This document shows positions 53,184 through 62,047 of a stretch of DNA of 64,000 bases, one piece after another. Every line of letters begins with the position of its first letter. Position 1 is the stretch's first letter. The notes under the pieces were generated by a model. That model was not told the DNA's origin, did no database searches, and saw nothing but the letters and a program-made list of their open reading frames with translations. The position numbers were made by a program, and so were the translations under genes. The DNA is from Komarekiella atlantica HA4396-MV6. GTDB taxonomy: Bacteria > Cyanobacteriota > Cyanobacteriia > Cyanobacteriales > Nostocaceae. The stretch spans positions 1 through 64,000 of the forward strand of contig JAHHHK010000013.1 of the NCBI GenBank assembly GCA_019359395.1, read 5' to 3'.

Positions 53184-53621
53184 CTACAACTTATTATGCG
53201 AGATATTATGATTAGCAGGAAAAAGTAAAATTTTATTTCCAATATCTATCAATGTTTTCGACTGATAGCGCTCTGTTATTTCTCGAAATTTCCAAATTCT
53301 TCCTACACATTCATCTTCTAAGTATTGAGGTAGTGAAGAACGCTCAAACATTCGACCATCCTTTAATTTAAAAGTATCATAAGCCTCTAAGTCTGTATGC
53401 ATGTAAATCTCTTGAATTCTGTGAAGAAACAGGTCGGAGTTCTCAACTAGACTAGAAGCTAATTCTAGTGCTTGACCCTCATTTTGTGAGACTATAATGT
53501 GTTGAGGAAAACTCCACATTTCTATAAACCTTCGATTCAGGCTCACCATCCTTCTGCTACTATCAACAACAACTATGCCAGCGTTAGCTCGAATCCTACC
53601 CTGACTCAAGAGGCGTATCAT
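53184..53621 (-). CDS. Stand-alone PAS-domain protein
   Basis: The protein has 145 residues. A PAS fold runs from about residue 13 to 118: NAGIVVVDSSRRMVSLNRRF, then MWSFPQHI, then DGRMFERSSLPQYLEDECVG, and the closing RIWKFREITERYQSK. This last motif normally leads into a kinase or cyclase, but here the protein ends about 25 residues later. It is either a sensor-only protein or the remnant of a larger kinase. It lies upstream of the GntR gene on the same strand, 139 bp away. Confidence 0.78.
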   Translation of the reverse strand: MIRLLSQGRIRANAGIVVVDSSRRMVSLNRRFIEMWSFPQHIIVSQNEGQALELASSLVENSDLFLHRIQEIYMHTDLEAYDTFKLKDGRMFERSSLPQYLEDECVGRIWKFREITERYQSKTLIDIGNKILLFPANHNISHNKL

Positions 53622-53984
53622 GCATTTTGTCCTTGATTTGGTTGTTAATTTGTTTTTATACTATGGTATATATGATATAACGAATATAACGCAATGTACG
53701 ATTTAGAACAAGACTATTAAAATTCCTCATCAAGATTAGAAAACTGATTGATCTGGCGATGAGATTTTGCTCCTTCAACAATACGATGTGAACATTAAGA
53801 GGGTGTAAAGCCGTATACATGATTCGCAAGGGACAAGTTGAAGGTGATGAGATTAGGAGATACTTAAACTACTGTTAAATTTGTTGCTCCAATTTCCAGC
53901 AAGGCTGCGTAAATTAAATCTCAACACAAGTAGATATTTTGTACTCAACAAGTTTTTACTATACAACTATATGGGGATCTGAAA
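53622..53984. other. Divergent intergenic region between the PAS and heme-oxygenase-like genes
   Basis: It should contain promoters for both directions. TATGGTATATATGATATAAC near 53660 is AT-rich and partly palindromic and could be an operator, but no motif is certain. No gene was found. Confidence 0.4.
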
Positions 53985-54734
53985 ATGGAAGAAGTCCTTG
54001 CATTGCTTGAAATAAAGAAGCAAGAATTTGCCCAAACGCCATTTATGAAATTTCTTCAGGACAAAAGTATAGACCCAAGGCAAAGGTTAGCCTGGGCTCC
54101 TGCCTTTGCTCCTTTTGCAATGAGTTTTAAGGATTTCAATAGAGTCATACTCCGCAAAGAGCCAGCAACTAGCAGGCTCCAAGAAATGATTAACCAACAT
54201 ACTTCCGAAGATGGTCGTCACTGGATATGGTTTATACAAGATCTCAAGTTGATGGGATATGATTACTCCATAAACTATACCGATACGTTGAAATTCCTCT
54301 GGGGTGAGGAAACACACAAAGTACGCTCTTTGATTAATAACTTATTTGCTATGTGTACTTTTGAAGAGGATATATTAATTAAGTTAGCTATCATTGAGGC
54401 AATAGAAGCAACGGGAACTGTGGCTTTATTTGAGATTGCACAAGTAGGAAAGGAACTTCAAAAAATTACTGAGCAGCATCACCCGTATTTTGGTGAGTCT
54501 CATTATGCTAAGGAAACAGGTCATATCCAAGCAGAAATGGATAATGTAGAAGATTTTGTTAAAAGCATAAAATTGACAGAAGCACAGAGAGAAAAAGCTT
54601 TTACTTGCGTAGAGAAAGTATTTGCAGATTTCACAGATGCACTAAATGAAATGTTAGAGTTTGCTAACAATCATCCTTATGATAAACCATTCACGGCAAT
54701 GTATGATCTGAAGAAAATCAAAGTTTCTGTATAA
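53985..54734 (+). CDS. Heme-oxygenase-like (HDO-type) putative metalloenzyme
   Basis: The protein has 249 residues and is all-helical. Candidate metal ligands occur in the order seen in heme-oxygenase-like di-iron oxidases: Glu75 and His79 in SEDGRHWIW, Glu138 and Glu141 in IIEAIEATG, and His173, Glu177 and His180 in SHYAKETGH. Such enzymes carry out O2-dependent oxidations or decarboxylations on varied substrates. The pattern fits but is from eye only; it could also be a non-metal TenA-like protein. It stands alone between its own promoter region and a strong terminator. Substrate unknown. Confidence 0.75.
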   Translation: MEEVLALLEIKKQEFAQTPFMKFLQDKSIDPRQRLAWAPAFAPFAMSFKDFNRVILRKEPATSRLQEMINQHTSEDGRHWIWFIQDLKLMGYDYSINYTDTLKFLWGEETHKVRSLINNLFAMCTFEEDILIKLAIIEAIEATGTVALFEIAQVGKELQKITEQHHPYFGESHYAKETGHIQAEMDNVEDFVKSIKLTEAQREKAFTCVEKVFADFTDALNEMLEFANNHPYDKPFTAMYDLKKIKVSV

Positions 54735-54860
54735 ATAAGAGTATCAGATTTTAAGTATACAGACTTTTCATGCTCATCAAAGCAATACAGTATTATCTCT
54801 CCTTTGATATATAGACATTTTGGAAAATAGGTGATGATTACTGTAGTTTAATGATCAATA

Positions 54861-54900
54861 GTTAGTGTTTCTCTGTGAGAGACACTAACTTTGTTATTTT
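54861..54900 (+). terminator. Terminator after the heme-oxygenase-like gene
   Basis: GTTAGTGT (54861-54868) pairs with ACACTAAC (54882-54889), and an inner stem TCTC/GAGA extends it to 13 pairs with one T-G pair. TTTGTTATTTT follows. Confidence 0.85.
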
Positions 54901-55353
54901 GTAACGCGATTGCTGTTCAAAAATTGTATAGAGCTATATAACCAAAGTATGAAAGTTAGCGGCACAGCAAAGCGATAACTTCGTTAAGCTCCGCTAACGC
55001 ACACCAGCAGTAAATATTCCTTGCTAACGCTGAAATAACTATTGGAAAAGGATCAGCCTTATTTAATATTGTGGCGAGATAATCTTGACGGCGATGCTTC
55101 AATTAAGTTGTACGATGGGAACAAACTTATCCAAAACATTTCTTCCTGTACCGCTAGTGATGAGTTTCATGGGTTGACGCTACCTACTCTCTTAAAAAAA
55201 GTTATTTTGTTCGTATTTATAGCAGGAGAAATTCAAATATTTTTGGGCAGTTGCAATTGTAATGAAGATAGGTGTTGTTGGTGGTACAGAATGAAAAAAT
55301 GAAATGGATAACTAGCTAAGCACAAACCTCTCAACAAGGTTGATGGTGTTGCA
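54901..55353. other. Intergenic stretch with an unsupported 86-codon frame
   Basis: A plus-strand frame (55042-55302, TTG start) reads LILWRDNLDGDASIKLYDGN and onward, then becomes low-quality and Cys-rich. It may be a decayed gene fragment. I do not recognise it and do not call it. The leader of the phosphotransferase gene at 55354 must lie in the last part. Confidence 0.4.
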
Positions 55354-57849
55354 GTGATCGGAATTGTTATTGTTTCTCACAGTAAACAACTAGCTCTGGG
55401 AGTGCGGGAACTGTCCGCACAAATGGTTCAGGGCAAAGTTTCTCTTGCGGTTGCAGCAGGTATTGAAGATCCCGACAATCCACTGGGTACAGATCCTATC
55501 CAGGTTTATGAGGCGATCGCTTCTGTTTTCAGTGATGATGGTGTTCTAGTTTTAATGGATTTGGGCAGTGCTTTGATGAGTGCAGAAATGGCGCTAGAAT
55601 TTCTGCCAGAAGCACAGCAACAGAAAGTGTATCTGTGTGAAGCACCCTTGGTAGAAGGTGCGATCGCTGCTGTCGTTGCGGTTGCTGCTGGTAGAGACAT
55701 TCAGCAAGTTATTGCCGAAGCACGGGGCGCATTGGTAGCAAAAGCAACTCAATTGGGTATAGCCAGTATCTCGCCATCAGTTGTCAGTAGTGATAGCCCA
55801 ACAACGAATGCAGAGTTGCCAACAAAAGAAATCCAGCTGATTGTTAGCAATAGATTAGGATTACATGCCCGTCCCGCATCTCAGTTTGTGGCAACCGCAG
55901 CCCGGTTTCAATCCCAAATTCAAGTACGAAACTTAACTAGAAATACTGAACTAATTCGAGGCGACAGTATTAATCAAGTCACAACTTTAGGGGTGCGTCA
56001 AGGACACGAATTGTTGATTACCGCTGCTGGCCCTGATGCAGATGAGGCACTGGCAGCATTGCAAGCATTATTTGCCGCCAACTTTGGTGAAGATAATACT
56101 ATTCTGAATTCTGCACCAGTACAGCACGAAATTACCCCACCAACTCACGGCGAACTTTCGGGGATCGCAGCTTCTCCAGGAGTGGCGATCGCTCCGGTTG
56201 TTCATTATCAACCTACTCCAATTACTATTACGCAATACCACGTAGAAGATGCAGAGGCGGAGTGGCAACGGTTACAAACAGCAATTCACACTGCCCAACA
56301 TGAAATTCAAGCAGTGTTCTCACAAGCATCCATTCAAATTGGTGACACTGAAGCCGCTATCTTTGATGCCCATCTATTGTTTTTAGAAGATCCAATATTG
56401 CTAGAAGCGGCTCATCAGCGCATCTTAGAACACCACCTAAATGCTGAAGCAGCTTGGCAAGCCGTAGTTGATGAAGTGGCGACTACCTATCACACACTTG
56501 AAGATTCTTACCTGCAAGAGCGAGTTGATGATCTTGTAGATGTAGGGCAAAGGGTGCTGCGGTTACTAATTGGGAATGCTCATACAGGACTGCATCTCTT
56601 TGAACCAGCGATTTTGGTGGCAACTGATTTGACTCCTTCAGACACCGCTGGGCTAGATCCGGCAAAGGTGCTGGGCATTTGTACTACTTCTGGAAGTGCG
56701 ACTTCCCATAGCGCAATCATCGCCCGTACATTGGGTATTCCCGCAGTTTTAGGGATAGGTGCGGAAGTGTTGCACCTGGAAGATGGTACACTCATGGCAC
56801 TCGATGGTGAGAGTGGCAAAGCGTGGGTAGAGCCAGAAGCAGATACTCTAGGCGTGCTGGAGGCAAAGCGAGAAGCGTGGCAAACTTCCCAACAGCAAGC
56901 ATTAGCCACGGCACAGCAGCCAGCAATTACCCGTGATGGGCGGCAAATTCGTATTTTAGCCAACATTGGTAGTGTCGCTGATGCTCAAGTGGCCGTAACT
57001 GGGGGTGCAGAAGGTGTGGGGCTGCTTCGCACCGAATTTCTGTATCTTGACAGGACAAGCGCTCCCACCGAAGATGAGCAACTTGCAGTTTATCAGGCGA
57101 TCGCTCAAATTCTTGATACCCGTCCGTTGATTATTCGCACCTTAGATGTAGGTGGTGACAAGCCACTTTCTTACTTCAAGGTAGCACCGGAAGCCAATCC
57201 TTTCTTGGGTTGGCGCGGAATTCGCTATTGTCTAGATCATCCAGATTTGTTCAAAACTCAGTTACGGGCAATTTTGCGAGCCAGCTTTGGACACCAAATT
57301 AAAATCATGTTGCCGATGATTGCTAGTGTGACAGAAGTACATGCAGCTAAGACAATTCTGGGTGAAGTGCAGACTGAACTTTCCCAACTTGGTATCCCCT
57401 TCGATGCAGCGATGGAAGTCGGTATTATGGTGGAGGTTCCGTCAGCAGTAGTACTCGCTGATCAATTAGCAACAGAAGTGGACTTTTTTAGTATTGGTAC
57501 TAATGACCTCAGCCAGTATATTATGGCTGGCGATCGCACTAACCCACGAGTCGCAAATTTGGTTGATGCACTGCATCCGGCTGTGTTGCGGATGGTGCAG
57601 CAAACTGTCCAAGCGGCTCATGCAGCTGGGATTTGGGTAGGATTATGTGGCGAATTGGCAGCAGATCCTTTAGCAGCGCCAATTTTATTAGGGTTAGGGC
57701 TGGATGAGTTGAGTGTGAATCCCCAAGCTCTACCTATAATCAAGCAGGCGATCGCTCAGTTAACTGTAGTTGAAGCTCAGGCGATCGCATCATCAGCATT
57801 GCAACAAGATTCCGCAGATCAGGTAAGAGAGCTAATTTTAAATCAGTAA
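55354..57849 (+). CDS. DhaM-HPr-enzyme I phosphotransferase fusion
   Basis: The protein has 831 residues and starts with GTG at 55354. Residues 1-135 are a DhaM/EIIA-Man-like domain with His9 in IVIVSHSKQLA. An HPr domain (about 155-245) has His171 in NRLGLHARPAS. Enzyme I follows (about 265-831) with phospho-His452 in GSATSHSAIIARTLG, the PEP site and Cys765 in GLCGELA. Phosphate would pass from PEP to His452, His171 and His9, and on to a dihydroxyacetone kinase DhaL subunit. dhaK and dhaL are not in the window next to it, which is unusual because they generally form one operon. Confidence 0.93.
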   Translation: MIGIVIVSHSKQLALGVRELSAQMVQGKVSLAVAAGIEDPDNPLGTDPIQVYEAIASVFSDDGVLVLMDLGSALMSAEMALEFLPEAQQQKVYLCEAPLVEGAIAAVVAVAAGRDIQQVIAEARGALVAKATQLGIASISPSVVSSDSPTTNAELPTKEIQLIVSNRLGLHARPASQFVATAARFQSQIQVRNLTRNTELIRGDSINQVTTLGVRQGHELLITAAGPDADEALAALQALFAANFGEDNTILNSAPVQHEITPPTHGELSGIAASPGVAIAPVVHYQPTPITITQYHVEDAEAEWQRLQTAIHTAQHEIQAVFSQASIQIGDTEAAIFDAHLLFLEDPILLEAAHQRILEHHLNAEAAWQAVVDEVATTYHTLEDSYLQERVDDLVDVGQRVLRLLIGNAHTGLHLFEPAILVATDLTPSDTAGLDPAKVLGICTTSGSATSHSAIIARTLGIPAVLGIGAEVLHLEDGTLMALDGESGKAWVEPEADTLGVLEAKREAWQTSQQQALATAQQPAITRDGRQIRILANIGSVADAQVAVTGGAEGVGLLRTEFLYLDRTSAPTEDEQLAVYQAIAQILDTRPLIIRTLDVGGDKPLSYFKVAPEANPFLGWRGIRYCLDHPDLFKTQLRAILRASFGHQIKIMLPMIASVTEVHAAKTILGEVQTELSQLGIPFDAAMEVGIMVEVPSAVVLADQLATEVDFFSIGTNDLSQYIMAGDRTNPRVANLVDALHPAVLRMVQQTVQAAHAAGIWVGLCGELAADPLAAPILLGLGLDELSVNPQALPIIKQAIAQLTVVEAQAIASSALQQDSADQVRELILNQ

Positions 57850-57883
57850 ACAGTAAACAGTAAATAGTAAACAGTAAACAGTT
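57844..57883. repeat. Heptamer tandem repeat (CAGTAAA type)
   Basis: CAGTAAACAGTAAACAGTAA continues for five or so units, with one T variant. The first unit contains the stop codon of the phosphotransferase gene (TAA at 57847-57849). Confidence 0.8.
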
Positions 57884-58038
57884 ATCAAGGCGTATGATGG
57901 GGGATTAAACCCGCCAGATAAAGAGTTTTAAGCCTAACTGAACCGTATTGGTTTATTAATAAGCTATTTTTAAAGAACTCGAATTTTGTCCTTGTATTCG
58001 CAATGCAGGTCGATGCATTCTCAATTTTTGCCTGAGTA

Positions 58039-60363
58039 TTACAAAAAAATCTGCCAAATTTTGATGGTTTTATCAGCGCTACCGCTGGCGAGGAACTTAC
58101 CATCTGGACTTAGAGCAACAGAATTCACTGTTCCTGAATGTCCAGTCAAAGTTTGCAGTAGTTCACCTGTGGAAAGACGCCAAATTTTGATGGTTTTATC
58201 AGCGCTTCCGCTCAACAGGAGTTGTCCATCAGAACTCATGGCTAGAGATTTAACTGCATCTGAGTGTCCAGTCAATGTATGCAGAACTTTACCTGTAATT
58301 AGATGCCAAATTTTGATGGTTTTGTCAGCACTACCGCTCAAAAGGAGTTGTCCATCGGGACTCATGGCTAAAGATTTTACTTCACCGTCATGACTATTGA
58401 GCGTACGTAGGGGATCGCCTGTACTTGGATTCCACAACCTAATTTTATTGTCAGAACTACCACTGGCAAGGATTGTACCATCGGGGCTAATAGCGATCGC
58501 CTGAACGGCGGATGAATGCCAAAGGGTACAAATGCGATCGCCTTTGTGTAAATTCCAAATCTTAATTTTATTACTGCCACTGGCGAGAATCTGCCCATCT
58601 GGGCTGATTACTACAATGTTTACTGGCTTTTGATGTCCCAAAAGTGTGTGGAGTAATTTGCCTGTTTTCAGATGCCACACTTTTACATTACTTTTAGGAT
58701 GTTCGCAGCTGCCAACAGCAAGGAAATTTCCATCGGGACTAATTGCGACGGATGAAACTTCTCCTAAATTCTCTGTGATGGTGCGGAGTAATTTGCCAGT
58801 TTTCAGATTGCATACATTGATGATTTTATCTACACACCCACTTACTAAAATGTTTCCATCAGGACTAATGGCAACAGACGTAACTTTGCTTGAATGTTTG
58901 ATTAGGGTATAGCTAGGATCGGTAGATTCCAGAGGGTGTTTGTGTTTAAGATTGGCGATCGCATCCAAAAGTTTTTCAACATCAAGAATACTTTGGCGAT
59001 CGCCCACTGTCATAAAGTATTCTCTTAGCTTTTGCACATATTCTTCATCTTCTATCCTGATGACTGAGTGCATCGCCTCTAAGAGGTTACTGAATCCTTG
59101 CGGTGATTGACGTAGTTCCAACCATGTGTTTATAGAGTAATCAACCTGCTCCTGTGCCCAAGTGCGATCGGGTAAATGAGATAAACTTTGAGCTAATTGC
59201 AAAGCCAACTCTGGAACCCAGTAACGTCGCTCTTTTTCTAAAGCTTGGTAGACTTGCTTATAACCTATGATAATTGCTTGCACTGATTGTAAATCAATCG
59301 CGTCTTCAAGCAAACTCGGCAGCAATTCTGGCAATAAAGGAGGTACATCATAGTGAACTAGGTGATAAACGTCTGCTACCCAAGCAGCAACCAGAAAGTG
59401 ACAGGTAGTTAACACATGGCAAAGTTTTTCAAAATCTTGGTGATTAACTTGATATTGCAAAGATAACTTACTAATATCAATCCCTTGAGCTTTCCATTTT
59501 TCTGCCTTTTCCAAAAGTGCCAAATTAAATACATTATCTCTACCAAACTGCTCAATTTCTTCTAAATTTGCTCCCTGTGCTAGCAGTTCATCTCTAATTT
59601 TTTTCCACTCTAAAGCGCGATTTTTGGCAGACTCCTGAACAATTTCTCTATGAGATAACCGAGCAATTGTTTTGTAATAGTAGTTTCCTTGTCCCAATCC
59701 CCAATAAGCAATACGGAAATTTAGATAATCTCCATCATTTTCCGATTCTAAAATTAGAATCGGCTCTGTTTTTAATATGCCAAACAGAGCCTTAATGCTA
59801 GATTCACTATGAAAACGTTTGCTATCCCAGGCTCCTGCTAACAATTCTGTCGGTCTAATTGGATTATGAAGAGAGTAATGCTTGCTGATAAATGTTCGTA
59901 AACCTTCAGCCAACATTAGCTCTATTTCTGATGTTTCATCATTCCTATGATCAAATTGATCAAACTTCACTTGCAGAGGAGCAAGAAAGATTTTGAGTGG
60001 GATACGTTCATTGCTAGTGTGATCTAGAATTTGTGAAGGATATAATCTCAACGGCCAGCTATCAAGAATCTTATTAACTTCTGGTAGCTTTAGAGTTGTA
60101 TCTTTCTCTTGCTCTGCTATTTGTATTTGTGTCTCACGCTGGTAAATGGCTAATTGCTGTTGCAGAAGTTTTTGTTGTTCAACTCTTGCCACAGAACTAT
60201 TTGGCTGATTTGAAATATTTATTAACTTAAGTAATTCTTGAGTTGTATTCGGAAGTTGGTAATTAGTTATAGCCATTTCTTCCGTTCTCTTTTGTATTAG
60301 AGTTACAATTACAGGTGCGAACTCTAGTACTAGTTGAATAAGTAATCTTAACCCTTGCTCCAT
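58039..60363 (-). CDS. WD40 seven-repeat protein with a helical N-terminal region
   Basis: The product has 774 residues from the ATG at 60363; a TTG upstream at 60384 would add seven. The C-terminal 295 or so residues form seven WD40 units (for example VKSLAMSPDGQLLLSGSADK, then KIWHL), enough for a full propeller. The last three are nearly identical to one another. The N-terminal 480 residues have no Walker A, caspase or kinase motif: an initial hydrophobic helix (LLIQLVLEFAPVIVTLI), a Gln-rich helix and a long alpha-helical region. It differs from the usual STAND-WD40 proteins of cyanobacteria by lacking an NTPase. A protein-binding scaffold is likely. Confidence 0.85.
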   Translation of the reverse strand: MEQGLRLLIQLVLEFAPVIVTLIQKRTEEMAITNYQLPNTTQELLKLINISNQPNSSVARVEQQKLLQQQLAIYQRETQIQIAEQEKDTTLKLPEVNKILDSWPLRLYPSQILDHTSNERIPLKIFLAPLQVKFDQFDHRNDETSEIELMLAEGLRTFISKHYSLHNPIRPTELLAGAWDSKRFHSESSIKALFGILKTEPILILESENDGDYLNFRIAYWGLGQGNYYYKTIARLSHREIVQESAKNRALEWKKIRDELLAQGANLEEIEQFGRDNVFNLALLEKAEKWKAQGIDISKLSLQYQVNHQDFEKLCHVLTTCHFLVAAWVADVYHLVHYDVPPLLPELLPSLLEDAIDLQSVQAIIIGYKQVYQALEKERRYWVPELALQLAQSLSHLPDRTWAQEQVDYSINTWLELRQSPQGFSNLLEAMHSVIRIEDEEYVQKLREYFMTVGDRQSILDVEKLLDAIANLKHKHPLESTDPSYTLIKHSSKVTSVAISPDGNILVSGCVDKIINVCNLKTGKLLRTITENLGEVSSVAISPDGNFLAVGSCEHPKSNVKVWHLKTGKLLHTLLGHQKPVNIVVISPDGQILASGSNKIKIWNLHKGDRICTLWHSSAVQAIAISPDGTILASGSSDNKIRLWNPSTGDPLRTLNSHDGEVKSLAMSPDGQLLLSGSADKTIKIWHLITGKVLHTLTGHSDAVKSLAMSSDGQLLLSGSADKTIKIWRLSTGELLQTLTGHSGTVNSVALSPDGKFLASGSADKTIKIWQIFL

Positions 60364-60483
60364 AAGGAGATGCCTGTTAAACAAATAAAATTAATAGAAT
60401 GTGGCAAAAGTATGCATTATGTTATGAGAAATTTGTGCCTTGCTCACTCCTGCCATGCTCCTATTAAAAGACTAACAGAACAA

Positions 60484-60873
60484 TTAGAATCTTATTCCCA
60501 GTTGTCCGTTGAGTCCTCGCACAGAATTGTAACCAGCACCTATAAAAAAGTTATCAGTAGCGCCGACTTGAACTCCACCGGAAACTGCAACACCTTTATC
60601 TTCTGAATAGTATCCAACTCCTACATAAGGCGAAATCACTGGTAAACTTAGAAATTTCAGAACATCTACGCCAGTAGCGCCATCAGGCCCACTTCCTAAC
60701 TCAACTCCTAAATTTAATGCTCTGGCTCCCACAGCAAAGGTTGCATCACCATCCTTTCCACCGACTGAAATCCAAGGCTGTGGTATGAGTTGAGCAGATG
60801 CTTGACTGGGGGCAAATAAAGTTAAAAAACCTAGTGATGTAATGAGTGTTTTGGTAATAACTGCTTTGTTCAT
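60484..60873 (-). CDS. Small exported beta-rich hypothetical protein
   Basis: The product has 129 residues. The start is set at the ATG at 60873 because MNKAVITKTLITSLGFLTLF then gives a normal signal peptide ending in SQASAQ; a longer frame from 60909 would add twelve residues before it. The mature part has Gly-rich beta strands (SVGGKDGDATFAVGARALNL, GVGYYSEDKGVAVSGGVQVG) and ends in Gly-Ile-Arg-Phe. A C-terminal Phe and alternating strands suggest an outer-membrane beta-barrel, although it is small. Function is unknown. Confidence 0.72.
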   Translation of the reverse strand: MNKAVITKTLITSLGFLTLFAPSQASAQLIPQPWISVGGKDGDATFAVGARALNLGVELGSGPDGATGVDVLKFLSLPVISPYVGVGYYSEDKGVAVSGGVQVGATDNFFIGAGYNSVRGLNGQLGIRF

Positions 60874-61119
60874 ACTTTTTTCCCACATTAACTGCCACAT
60901 TTGAATCATCCTGTCAGAACTATCCCTTCAGCCATGCTGTTAACTAGGGTTTGGTCATAATGACTAATAGTGACGTATTGAATTTCCTTTGAGTGCTCTG
61001 TGAGTAGATACTTAAGGCTATTGTGCTCGCTATATAGTGTTTAATTCAGCCAAAACCTATTTAAAATGAGTGAGAATCTGGGAATTTGTTAAAATCCGAG
61101 GATTTGGCATAGTTAGACT

Positions 61120-62025
61120 ATGGTAAAACGCGCAGATGTCAGTAGCAAAAAGTTAATTAGTCTCGCACCGGATAACTGGGTAAAATGGGTAACACAAATA
61201 CCCGACATCAAAGCCGGAGAAATTCTCAACTCAGAATTTCAATGGATTAGTAGAGAAAGTGATGTTTTAATCCGGGCGGAAAGTCAACAATATGGTAAAT
61301 TCCTAATTCTCAACGAATTACAACTGCGTCCCTCATCAGCAATGCCGCGTCGGATGCGTGCCTATACAGCCTTGGCAGAAGAAAAATATCAGCTACCGAC
61401 GTACCCAGTATTAATTAACATTTTGAAAATTAGTGATGACGAAATACCGACTAGATTTGCCTCAAATATTGCCGGGTTAGAAGCAAGGCAAGATTATCGT
61501 GTAATTAATTTGTGGGAAGTTGATGTTAACATAGTTTTCCAGCAACCATTACCATGTTTACTACCCTTTGTGCCAATACTTCAAGGAGGAGAGAACGAGT
61601 TTACAATTAGAGAAGCATTGCAGATTTTGCGTGCAGACGAACAGTTAAATCAACTAGAGACAGTATTGGCTTTTTTTGCGACCTTTGTGCTGGAAAGTAC
61701 ACTAGTTCAAGAGATCATGAGGTGGGATATGGCTGTGCTACGTGAGTCGCCTTGGTATCAAGAAATTGAGCAGCGTGGTATACGTATTGGTGAGGAACGC
61801 GGACTGCGGATGGGTGAGGAACGCGGACTGCGGATGGGCGAAGAACGTGGACGACGAGAAAACTTTTTATCAAACATCGCAACTGTTTTAGAGGTAAAAT
61901 TTGGTAGTGAGGGCTTGGAATTAATGCCCAAAATCGCCCAGATTTCTGATTTAGAGCGTTTACAGGAAATTTTACGTTGCATTGTTGTGGCAAATGCGAT
62001 CGCTGAATTACAGGCTATCTTGTAA
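61120..62025 (+). CDS. Rpn/DUF4351-type PD-(D/E)XK nuclease-like protein
   Basis: The protein has 301 residues. The N-terminal part carries a PD-(D/E)XK-like pattern: ESDVLIRAE, then FLILNELQLRPSSA with the Glu-x-Gln core. A helical part (about 165-215) is followed by three direct eight-residue units (GEERGLRM) at about 224-247 and a C-terminal helical domain (LMPKIAQISDLERLQEILRC). This is the layout of Rpn-type recombination-promoting nucleases, which are numerous in filamentous cyanobacteria. It is divergent from the small exported protein gene. Confidence 0.82.
   Translation: MVKRADVSSKKLISLAPDNWVKWVTQIPDIKAGEILNSEFQWISRESDVLIRAESQQYGKFLILNELQLRPSSAMPRRMRAYTALAEEKYQLPTYPVLINILKISDDEIPTRFASNIAGLEARQDYRVINLWEVDVNIVFQQPLPCLLPFVPILQGGENEFTIREALQILRADEQLNQLETVLAFFATFVLESTLVQEIMRWDMAVLRESPWYQEIEQRGIRIGEERGLRMGEERGLRMGEERGRRENFLSNIATVLEVKFGSEGLELMPKIAQISDLERLQEILRCIVVANAIAELQAIL
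61789..61860. repeat. 24-bp in-frame tandem repeat, three units
   Basis: GGTGAGGAACGCGGACTGCG begins units at 61789, 61813 and 61837. The first two are identical and the third is diverged. The repeat adds or removes eight residues per unit, so its copy number could vary between strains without breaking the frame. Confidence 0.9.
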
Positions 62026-62047
62026 TCAATTTCAGATAAAACTGATT

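Noticed and set aside
55042-55302. 86-residue plus-strand frame
   Set aside because: It needs a TTG start, and the second half is low quality; it may be a decayed fragment but no family was recognised.
57986-58393. 135-residue repetitive plus-strand frame
   Set aside because: It is antisense to the WD40 repeats and its periodicity comes from them.
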